Positions 32,157 to 38,164 of a DNA stretch of 38,164 nucleotides are shown here, one piece after another (the stretch's first letter is position 1; every line of letters starts with the position of its first letter). Source of the stretch: an uncultured Clostridia bacterium (GTDB lineage Bacteria > Bacillota > Clostridia > Christensenellales > Aristaeellaceae). The stretch is from assembly GCA_937906775.1 (NCBI GenBank), contig CALCUD010000143.1:1-38164 (forward strand), read 5' to 3'. Both the position numbers and the translations under genes were made by a program. The notes beneath the pieces are model-generated. The model did not search any database. It was not told the DNA's origin and saw only the letters and a program-made list of their open reading frames with translations.

Positions 32157-34370
32157 TTATTTTCCGGCTTTTTCCCATTCCTCCCACAGCCGGTTCAGCG
32201 CTTTCCGCTGCGCTTCGGCGGGGATCCCGCGCAGATCCGACACATCATAGCATCCGAAGGCGTCGAAGAAACGGGCGGAGGGATCGACCTCCACGAAGGT
32301 GCACCAGGGAAGCCAGTGATAACGGCCACGGTATTCCTGCTCGCTGAAACTGCCGCCCTCATTGACCAGGCCGATATAGCGGTAGCCGCAGCTCCCGTCA
32401 ATATCGTTGGCCTGCTTGCTGTTGAGATGCACAAACTCCGCGATATCGGCGTAATGCGGATCCCCGGTGAGCAGATACAGGCGGTAATACTCGTAGCCGG
32501 TGGCGGCCATGTATACGTCCCCGCCGCCGAAGCCGACGGTGACATTGCTCTGGCCGGTGATGTGATTCCGGACAAAGGGATGATTCGGATACGGCATCCG
32601 GACCGGGAAGTTCCAGACGAAAGTGAAGGTCTCGGTATAGTCCGCGGCGCCGCAGGCCGCTTCAAGCCAGCGGGCCTCCCCGGTGCATTCATACAGCGCG
32701 TTGAAGGCAAACATCGCGTACAGGCCGGACTCCTTATCCATGACGTCCGACTGGTCGCAGGTGCCGCCGCGGTATTCGAAGCCCTTGTACAGGTGGATCC
32801 AGGTCCATTCCCCGGCCCGAACGGCCGCGCTCAGGTATTCCCCGCGCTCCGTGGCTTTGTACAGCCAGAGCAGGAAGCGGACGACGCAGGGAGTGCTGGC
32901 CTTTGAATCAAGGCAGGGAGTATTGTCATAATCATAGGCGCGGTACAGGCTTCCGTCCTCATTCATCCGGGCGAGAAGCCAGTCCGCCGCGCTGACGCAG
33001 TAAGCCAGCCAGTCCGGATGATCCCGGCCCTGCAGCCTTTCAAACCGCCAGGCGTCCAGAATGCCCTCCAGACCGTCGCCCAGCTCCCGGATCCAGAAGG
33101 GCTGCGGCTCGTGCTGATGGGCGGAAAGGTGCGTCCAGACGCGGGGACAGCCGGTTCCGGTCATGGTGGTGTTGACCCATCCGTTCAGGATGCCCAGCCC
33201 CTTTTCGCGCGCCTCCGGATCGCCGAACAGCGTTCCGTAGCGGAGAAGCTGATAGCCGATGCCTGTCTGCTGGCCGACAAAGCCGATCTCGGCGGAGAAA
33301 CTGTTGGGATCAAAATCCGGGAGCTGCGCGACGAACGGCGTTCCCCAGACCTCGCCGAACTGCTTTGTGACGGCTTTGAGGAACTTCATCATATTCACGT
33401 ACAGCAGGCCGTTGTCCACGTCAAACAGGCGGTCCTTCAGCCGGTCATAGACATGGCGCCAGGTATCCCGGAGCATCGCGGCATAGTCCGGATACTGCCC
33501 GAAGTTGATCGCGACGGCATAGCGCTGGGCAAATCCCTCCCGCACGGGGTGGACCCAGGTGATGTTCGACAGCGGCTGCTCCACGGTCCAGGGGCCGTGC
33601 TTTCCGGCCGGCTGCTGGCCGTTTTCGGCAGGATAGACATAATCGACGGAGAGCCCGTCGCAAACTGTATCCGGCAGCGGAACCGTCATCCGGTGACCGT
33701 AATAGGTATATACCTGGGCTTCCGGCTTCGGATCGCTGATGCCGAAGGAGCCGACCGTCATCTTCGGATCCACATAGGCGTAGTTCTCCGTCGCGGTCCG
33801 GTCGAGGGAGGGGAGCGTCGCGTCGGCGGCCCAGCGGGAGAACGTGACGGTTTCCCCCGTTTCCCGTTTCATCATGGAGAACAGCGGAAGCCCGGCGTAG
33901 GTTTCCTTGCGGCGGATATACTGAAGGGAAAGGTCCTTCCCCATGGCATAGGGTCCGGCATACTCGTTCAGGCGGTACCACTGCCCGGGATAGAAATAAT
34001 CGAAATCCGCCGGCTCGCAGGGACCGGCCTGAATCAGGCTGACCTTTGTCGCGAATCCGAGATCCCGCTCATCCGCCTTTTCCACCGTCACATTCCGGGA
34101 CACTTTCAGATCCGGACCTGTTACGGACCAGAGATCCCGGAACAGGAGCACGGACCCGTTTTCCGTCGTATACCGGGTCATCGCCGCGACGCCATCTTCC
34201 GTTTCGACGATCGTTCCGTAGGGAATGTCGCGGAAGCGGACAACGGCGCCGTAATCCTTGACGGAGACATAGACGGGGCGGCGGTTGAAGTACAGCACGC
34301 GGCCCGCTCTGGATACTTCGATCCCTCCGTCCGCGAAAGAAACAGTATATTCGCCTGCCTGCAGATGCAT
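32157..34370 (-). CDS. Putative carbohydrate-active enzyme of the six-hairpin (alpha/alpha)6 type
   Basis: 737 residues; the start is preceded on the minus strand by AAAGGAGGAG. The N-terminal third is beta-rich (AGEYTVSFADGGIEVSR, VYVSVKDYGAVVRFRD). The rest has helical-hairpin repeats with aromatic and acidic residues (FVGQQTGIGYQLLRYG, WIRELGDGLEGILDAWRFE, WLAYCVSAADWLLARMNEDG, FLLWLYKATERGEYLSAAVR, ARWLEAACGAADYTETF, YYRLYLLTGDPHYADIAEF), as in six-hairpin glycosidases. I cannot assign a GH family. There is no signal peptide, so it is likely cytosolic. It shares a 266-bp divergent promoter region with a GH113-like gene, pointing to one carbohydrate task. Confidence 0.7.
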   Translation of the reverse strand: MHLQAGEYTVSFADGGIEVSRAGRVLYFNRRPVYVSVKDYGAVVRFRDIPYGTIVETEDGVAAMTRYTTENGSVLLFRDLWSVTGPDLKVSRNVTVEKADERDLGFATKVSLIQAGPCEPADFDYFYPGQWYRLNEYAGPYAMGKDLSLQYIRRKETYAGLPLFSMMKRETGETVTFSRWAADATLPSLDRTATENYAYVDPKMTVGSFGISDPKPEAQVYTYYGHRMTVPLPDTVCDGLSVDYVYPAENGQQPAGKHGPWTVEQPLSNITWVHPVREGFAQRYAVAINFGQYPDYAAMLRDTWRHVYDRLKDRLFDVDNGLLYVNMMKFLKAVTKQFGEVWGTPFVAQLPDFDPNSFSAEIGFVGQQTGIGYQLLRYGTLFGDPEAREKGLGILNGWVNTTMTGTGCPRVWTHLSAHQHEPQPFWIRELGDGLEGILDAWRFERLQGRDHPDWLAYCVSAADWLLARMNEDGSLYRAYDYDNTPCLDSKASTPCVVRFLLWLYKATERGEYLSAAVRAGEWTWIHLYKGFEYRGGTCDQSDVMDKESGLYAMFAFNALYECTGEARWLEAACGAADYTETFTFVWNFPVRMPYPNHPFVRNHITGQSNVTVGFGGGDVYMAATGYEYYRLYLLTGDPHYADIAEFVHLNSKQANDIDGSCGYRYIGLVNEGGSFSEQEYRGRYHWLPWCTFVEVDPSARFFDAFGCYDVSDLRGIPAEAQRKALNRLWEEWEKAGK

Positions 34371-34447
34371 ACGGATCTCCTCCTTTTCTGACGGCCGGTA
34401 CGGTTCCGGCTTCCGGGAAGTTCTGATTGTAACTTGCGTTTGCCGGT

Positions 34448-34476
34448 ATTATAATATAGGTACAGGCTGATTTCAA
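34448..34476 (-). promoter_or_regulatory. Promoter of the six-hairpin enzyme gene
   Basis: On the minus strand TTGAAA (34476-34471), 17-nt spacer, perfect TATAAT (34453-34448). The rest of the 266-bp gap (34371-34636) shows no further clear element; a promoter for the + strand gene was not convincing. Confidence 0.85.
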
Positions 34477-34636
34477 TACGGCCGCGCGGAGAACACGCCG
34501 CCTGCGGATCCGTCCGTTTCCCGGAAGATCCGGAGCGGCGCGTTTCTGTGAAGTTAAATCTATCTGGACGGGATAAATTCAGATATCATATGCCCATACC
34601 GGATATCGGTTCTGTTCAGCAACGGAGGAAAGCGTC

Positions 34637-35584
34637 ATGAAGAAACTGGAAGGATTCTGGAACGCATATACCTTTGCCTTCTGCGAGAAGCGCGGATTCA
34701 CGAACGGGCAGGGCTGGCGCTGGTCGCTGGAGGAAATGGCGCGGACCACGGGATGCAATACGGTGATCCTGCCTGTCTGCGCCTGGCAGGACCATCCGTG
34801 GTCCACTGTGATGGACTCGGATACGCCGGACGTGATGTCGCCGGAGGATGTGGCCCGGGTGTGCGCCTGCGCGCGGGAGCTGGGGCTGAAGGTCATCCTG
34901 AAGGCCATGGTGAACTGCCGGGACGGCGCCTGGCGGGCTTATATCAACTTCATGGACAATCCTGTTCCGACGGAGCCGTGCTGGGCGGACTGGTTCTCTT
35001 CCTGGAACCGGCATGTATGCCTGACGGCTGACATGGCGCGCGAAAACAGGGCCGATATGCTCTGCATCGGATGTGAAATGGTCAGCGCCGACAGGCGGGA
35101 CGCCGAATGGCGCGATCTGATCCGACAGGTCAGAGAACGCTATGACGGCCTGATCAGCTACAACTGCGACAAATATCAGGAGGACCGGGTGACCTGGTGG
35201 GACGCGGTGGACGTAATCTCTTCCTCCGGCTATTATCCCATCGGGGAGCTGGAATCCAATTTCGCGCGGATCCGGCAGACGGCCGAAAACGCGCAGCGCC
35301 CCTTTATGTTTATGGAATGCGGATGCCCCTCCCGCCGGGGGAGCGAGCACCGGCCGAATGACTGGACCTTCGGCGGAGAAACGGACGCGGCCGCGCAGGA
35401 CGCGTGGTATCGGGCGTTTACGGACGCGCTGATCCGGCATCCCTTCGTCCGGGGAACCGGCTGGTGGGACTGGCCGGCGACCCGGCTGTATGCCGGCGCC
35501 TATGCCCCGGACAATAATGGCTACTGCACGTACGGCAAGCCCGCCAACGAAACGCTGACGCGGTTCGCGGCCGCGCTCAGATGA
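34637..35584 (+). CDS. Glycoside hydrolase, GH113-like TIM barrel (beta-mannanase type)
   Basis: 315 residues, GGAGGAAA before the ATG. TIM-barrel strands are visible as GCNTVILPVCAW, LGLKVILKAMVNC, MLCIGCEMVSADRRDAEW, YDGLISYNCDKYQ, VDVISSSGYYPIG and PFMFMECGC. The Glu of IGCEM is placed like the acid/base and the Glu of MECG like the nucleophile of clan-A hydrolases; GTGWWDWPAT closes the barrel. The pattern fits GH113, which includes beta-1,4-mannanases, though GH5-like or related families are possible. There is no signal peptide. It converges with, and overlaps by 8 bp, the YitT-family gene. Confidence 0.75.
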   Translation: MKKLEGFWNAYTFAFCEKRGFTNGQGWRWSLEEMARTTGCNTVILPVCAWQDHPWSTVMDSDTPDVMSPEDVARVCACARELGLKVILKAMVNCRDGAWRAYINFMDNPVPTEPCWADWFSSWNRHVCLTADMARENRADMLCIGCEMVSADRRDAEWRDLIRQVRERYDGLISYNCDKYQEDRVTWWDAVDVISSSGYYPIGELESNFARIRQTAENAQRPFMFMECGCPSRRGSEHRPNDWTFGGETDAAAQDAWYRAFTDALIRHPFVRGTGWWDWPATRLYAGAYAPDNNGYCTYGKPANETLTRFAAALR

Positions 35585-36233
35585 CGTCCGCCTTCGGGGG
35601 AACCGTCCGCCGGACGGCCGGGATCTTCTGAACCCATCCGATGATCTGACCGGAGAGGATGACTGTGACCAGAGACCAGACCATTCTGCCCGGAGCGATA
35701 TACGTGAGCGACAGCAACAGGACGATCAGGTCGGTGATCAGATACATCCACTGGATCTCTTTTTTCGTGATCCTGGCCAGCGACATGGCCAGCGCGTCGT
35801 CGCCGCCGGTGGCGCCTCCGGCCCGGACGCTGATTCCGACGCCGACGCCCACAAACAGCGCGCCCAGCACGGCTGCGGCGGCGGGAGCCTGATACAGCTC
35901 CGGCCAGAGCGGCGGGAACAGCTCGCAGATCCGGTATGTCAGCGAAAAGATCGCGCTGGCAACGACGGAATAGCCCAGAAATTCTTTTCCGAGGACCTTC
36001 AGCCCGATGGCGTAACAGATCAGGTCCAGGACGAATCCGCTGTACGCGGGAGAGATGTCAAACCAGTGCTTCAGCAACAGGGTCGCGCCCAGAACGCCGC
36101 CTTCGGTGACGTGAGTCTGAGCGTGGATCTGATACAGACCAAAGGCAAGGATGATGTTTCCGACGGCGATGACGGTACAGTTCCGGAGTTTCAGGACGGG
36201 CAGCAGGGATTTCAGCTTCTGAGAGTGCAACAT
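35577..36233 (-). CDS. YitT-family membrane protein (DUF161)
   Basis: 218 residues from ATG 36233 (minus-strand AGGAAG 8 nt upstream); the frame open further upstream crosses the divergent promoter region and is not used. It has about six hydrophobic helices (CTVIAVGNIILAFGLYQI, GFVLDLICYAIGLKVLG, AAAAVLGALFVGVGVGISVR, YLITDLIVLLLSLTYIA, SLVTVILSGQIIGWV) and the family signatures THVTEGGVLG and GGATGGDDALAM. The C-terminal DUF2179 domain of longer YitT proteins is missing, as in many short members. Function is unknown; possibly a transporter. Confidence 0.88.
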   Translation of the reverse strand: MLHSQKLKSLLPVLKLRNCTVIAVGNIILAFGLYQIHAQTHVTEGGVLGATLLLKHWFDISPAYSGFVLDLICYAIGLKVLGKEFLGYSVVASAIFSLTYRICELFPPLWPELYQAPAAAAVLGALFVGVGVGISVRAGGATGGDDALAMSLARITKKEIQWMYLITDLIVLLLSLTYIAPGRMVWSLVTVILSGQIIGWVQKIPAVRRTVPPKADVI

Positions 36234-36312
36234 GGATTCGCTTCCTAATTCGAGTGATCGGTACAAGCATACTTTATTTCCGGAAAATGTACAAGCGAAG
36301 GAGAACAGCGTG

Positions 36313-36903
36313 ATGAATGAACAGTTCAGATGGATTCTGGACGCAATCTGCAACGGGACCGTGACGGGTTGGATGGGGATCCTGCTGATCCGCCATTTGC
36401 GCGAAAAGGAGCCGGGATTCTTCCGATATTTCACGACGCTGTCGAACCTTTTTGCCATGGCGGGCTGCGTTGCGGTGCTTCCGTTCAGCCTGACCGGAGC
36501 CTTCGGCGGCGGCGCGGATATCCCTCACGCCGTGACGCTCATCAAGTATGTTTCGGCGGCGTCCGTCTGCGTGACGCTGCTGACGGTCCTGCTGTTTCTC
36601 GGTCCGGTCAACGGGTACGGGAAAATGCTCGGCGGAGAAGGAATGTATCTGCATCTGATCGGGCCGGTGCTGGCGGTCGCGTCCTGCTGCCTGCTGGAGG
36701 AAAGCTGGTCCGGGCCGGAAGGCCTCCTGGGCATGCTTCCGACGGTCCTGTACGGAACGCTGTACTTTATCAAGGTCGTCCTCCGGAAAGAATGGGAGGA
36801 TTTTTACGGATTCAACCGGGGCGGCAAATGGATCGTTTCCGTGATTGCCATGCTGGTCGGGACCGCGCTGATCTGCCTGGGCATGACCGCGCTGGCGGCA
36901 TGA
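36313..36903 (+). CDS. Pr6Pr-like six-helix membrane protein
   Basis: 196 residues from ATG 36313, with GAAGGAGAA upstream; earlier in-frame starts fall in the YitT promoter region. About six hydrophobic helices, with FFRYFTTLSNLFAMAG near the first loop, a phrase typical of Pr6Pr-type proteins, and LHLIGPVLAVASCCLLEE in the middle. Function is unknown. It is divergent from the YitT gene (79-bp gap). Confidence 0.65.
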   Translation: MNEQFRWILDAICNGTVTGWMGILLIRHLREKEPGFFRYFTTLSNLFAMAGCVAVLPFSLTGAFGGGADIPHAVTLIKYVSAASVCVTLLTVLLFLGPVNGYGKMLGGEGMYLHLIGPVLAVASCCLLEESWSGPEGLLGMLPTVLYGTLYFIKVVLRKEWEDFYGFNRGGKWIVSVIAMLVGTALICLGMTALAA

Positions 36904-36942
36904 TCCCTTCCGCGGCCGGGCCCGTTTCGCGTCTCCGGACAG

Positions 36943-37437
36943 TCAGAGAATATTCTTCAGATGTTTCATCACCTGCGTCGCGCAGAGTCCTGTGAGGACG
37001 CCGCAAACCGCGCCGACAACGATCAGGACCGCCATATAGTAGAACAGCTGACTTGTATTCAGGATCAGGATCGCCAGGGCGACCTGGCCGATATTGTGCG
37101 CCACGCCGCCGGCCATGGAAACGACGACGGGGCTGAGGCCCCTGTTCCGGCTCAGCAGGGTCATCAGGATCATGCTGAGCAATCCGCCGGCAAGGCCGTA
37201 CATCATCGCGGTCACACCGCTGAACAGGATCCCGCTGAGGACTACTTTCAAAACCGTCAGACAGAAAGCCGTCGGAATATCCAGCATATATACCGCGAAC
37301 AGAAGAACACTGTTGCTGAGCCCGATTTTGATCCCAGGAACCGAAAACGCGGGTAAAAGACTTTCCACATATCCCAGGATCAGCATAACGGCAAGCAGCA
37401 TGGCCGAGAGGGACAGCCTCTTTGTTTTTTTATTCAA
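36943..37437 (-). CDS. Gx transporter / heptaprenyl diphosphate synthase component I-like membrane protein
   Basis: 164 residues, hydrophobic. The start is TTG at 37437, with AGGTGA six bases upstream on the minus strand. Family motifs: LSLSAMLLAVMLILGYVESL, PGIKIGLSNSVLLFAVY, LTVLKVVLSGILFSG, GGVAHNIGQVALAI. Despite the historic name, these resemble substrate-binding membrane subunits of energy-coupling transporters. In Clostridia they are often beside FMN-binding or NusG-II proteins, and here too the upstream neighbour ends with an FMN-binding-like signature. The substrate is unknown. Confidence 0.88.
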   Translation of the reverse strand: MNKKTKRLSLSAMLLAVMLILGYVESLLPAFSVPGIKIGLSNSVLLFAVYMLDIPTAFCLTVLKVVLSGILFSGVTAMMYGLAGGLLSMILMTLLSRNRGLSPVVVSMAGGVAHNIGQVALAILILNTSQLFYYMAVLIVVGAVCGVLTGLCATQVMKHLKNIL

Positions 37438-37471
37438 CCCTCGTCACCTTCATGGATTTCGTTCCTTCCGT

Positions 37472-37501
37472 ATTTTATCACGGGATCTGAAAGCACGTCA
37501 A
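37472..37501 (-). promoter_or_regulatory. Promoter of the Gx-transporter gene
   Basis: On the minus strand TTGACG (37501-37496), 18-nt spacer, TAAAAT (37477-37472). It begins immediately after the terminator of the upstream gene. Confidence 0.8.
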
Positions 37502-37508
37502 ACCCGAT

Positions 37509-37555
37509 AAAAAAACTCCCCCGGACCGGATGAAGGATCATCGGACCCGGGGGAG
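37509..37555 (-). terminator. Terminator of the minus-strand gene ending at 37570
   Basis: CTCCCCCGG (37516-37524) pairs with CCGGGGGAG (37547-37555), extended by further pairing toward the loop (ACCGGATGA / TCATCGGAC region). A T-run on the minus strand (37515-37509) follows. Confidence 0.92.
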
Positions 37556-37569
37556 ACTGTCAGAACCGA

Positions 37570-38164
37570 TTACTTCGCTTCGGGAGCGGAGAAGCTGATC
37601 ATGGTCGGATGAGTTTCGGCATCCACAGCGCTTTCAGCCAGCAGGCTGATCGGAGCGGTTTCAATGTGCAGCTTATCAAAGGTGCCGGTGTATCCGCCTT
37701 CGGTGGTGAAGGACAGGGTCAGAACGGTGCCGGCAGGGGCGGTGAACATGGCGGGAACGACAGCGTCGGCAGCCACATCGGTCGCCACGGTCTTCACTTC
37801 GCCGGTGGTGTTATTGGTCAGGGTGATCTCCTTCAGGGTCTCGCCGGTCACGTTGTACAGGGTGTAGCAGCCGGTGACCTTCTTGGCGGCGTCCAGCAGT
37901 CCGGACAGGTAGCCGTAAGTGTCGGCCAGCGTGCAGCTGGAAACAGCGTCCACCATGGCGATGGCGTCAGCCTTGGTTTCTTCGGTGAAGGGAGCGATGG
38001 CATCGGCCAGTTCCATCACGGTCTTGCCGATGACGAACTTTTCGATGGAATCGTAGCTGACATCCAGAGGCAGGGTGGCGCCGGCATGGCCGACCATGTT
38101 GGTGCTGTACATGCCATTGTTAATGCGCTTGGAGGCAAGGCCGTTGCCCAGCTCAGCGTTGGCG
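37570..38164 (-). CDS. Secreted or surface protein with FMN-binding-like segment (5' part outside window)
   Basis: The frame is open to the window edge, so the start lies outside; 37570 is the stop end. The ATG at 38112 is only an internal candidate, since upstream residues (NGLASKRINNG) read in frame. The portion VDAVSSCTLADTYGYLSGL resembles the VDAVSGAT attachment/closing motif of FMN-binding domains, and NMVGHAGATLPLDVSYD precedes it. A beta-rich tail follows (LKEITLTNNTTGEVKTVATD, FTAPAGTVLTLSFTTEGGY) resembling an Ig-like or jelly-roll module. It may be an FMN-binding-type surface protein, with low certainty. It ends at a strong terminator and is upstream of the Gx-transporter gene. Confidence 0.6.
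   Translation of the reverse strand, partial: ANAELGNGLASKRINNGMYSTNMVGHAGATLPLDVSYDSIEKFVIGKTVMELADAIAPFTEETKADAIAMVDAVSSCTLADTYGYLSGLLDAAKKVTGCYTLYNVTGETLKEITLTNNTTGEVKTVATDVAADAVVPAMFTAPAGTVLTLSFTTEGGYTGTFDKLHIETAPISLLAESAVDAETHPTMISFSAPEAK

Larger units (their letters stand above)
19711..32157. other. Putative genomic island (accessory block)
   Basis: Composition changes across this block: a 60-nt sample at 20701-20760 has 24 G/C and one at 29281-29340 has 28, against 40 at 1321-1380. Codons such as AGA, ATA and AAA become common in the NRPS gene. The edges carry the 22-nt inverted repeat (19726-19747, 32121-32142) and a direct AGCCTCT-plus-T-run (19711-19722, 32142-32154). The content is accessory: Hcp-like surface protein, NRPS, amidohydrolases and membrane proteins. 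No recombinase is present, and some internal genes (amidohydrolases) are closer to the host GC, so transfer is inferred. Confidence 0.45.

Noticed and set aside
33018..34391. Plus-strand open frame of 457 codons
   Set aside because: Antisense to the six-hairpin protein, whose promoter, ribosome site and fold are convincing.

Overview
The window looks like a chromosomal segment of a GC-rich, anaerobic, low-complexity-envelope Firmicute (Bacillota, class Clostridia). I infer a gut or rumen lineage of the Christensenellales/Aristaeella type from several traits: an anaerobic class III ribonucleotide reductase, a clostridial-style Mrp with a cysteine-rich N-terminus, a type-3 prolyl-tRNA synthetase, a VanW protein, many secreted proteins with Pro/Thr/Ala linkers and peptidoglycan-binding repeats, and an LPXTG-like anchor. 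The genus is a guess; the phylum is well supported.

Region 1 (1-19.7 kb) is GC-rich and entirely on the + strand. It holds the 3' end of an nrdD fused to a glutaredoxin-like domain, a thioredoxin-reductase-like flavoprotein, a VanW protein, fthC, a CNNM/CorC-type transporter, an AraR-like GntR regulator and rlmH. A run of exported proteins follows: a barnase-type RNase, a lipoprotein with six peptidoglycan-binding repeats and a caspase-like peptidase with an EF-hand. Then come mrp, a DUF5711-type protein, proS and the plsX-acpP-rnc lipid/RNA operon. The region ends with a large SH3/peptidoglycan-binding protein, a HAD phosphatase and a strong terminator.

Region 2 (about 19.7-32.15 kb) is an accessory block with visibly lower and uneven GC. 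On the minus strand it carries an exported, apparently wall-anchored Hcp-like protein. Divergently, a probable single operon runs from 20695 to 32039: a one-module NRPS (adenylation - carrier - condensation), three tandem YtcJ-like amidohydrolases, two related membrane proteins and an NlpC/P60 peptidase. A 22-nt sequence (20/22 matches, inverted) and a short terminator-like direct repeat lie at both edges. No integrase or transposase is visible. This operon is the best candidate for an undescribed system. One plausible reading is that an acyl or aminoacyl group is activated and coupled to an amine, while the amidohydrolases trim or mature amides and the NlpC/P60 protein acts on wall peptides. 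The substrate and product are unknown.

Region 3 (32.15-38.16 kb) has ordinary metabolic and membrane genes: a divergent pair of carbohydrate-active enzymes (a six-hairpin-type protein and a GH113-like TIM-barrel), a YitT-family protein, a Pr6Pr-like membrane protein, a Gx-transporter/HepT-I-like protein and the 3' part of a secreted protein that leaves the window. No rRNA, tRNA, CRISPR array or insertion sequence was seen.
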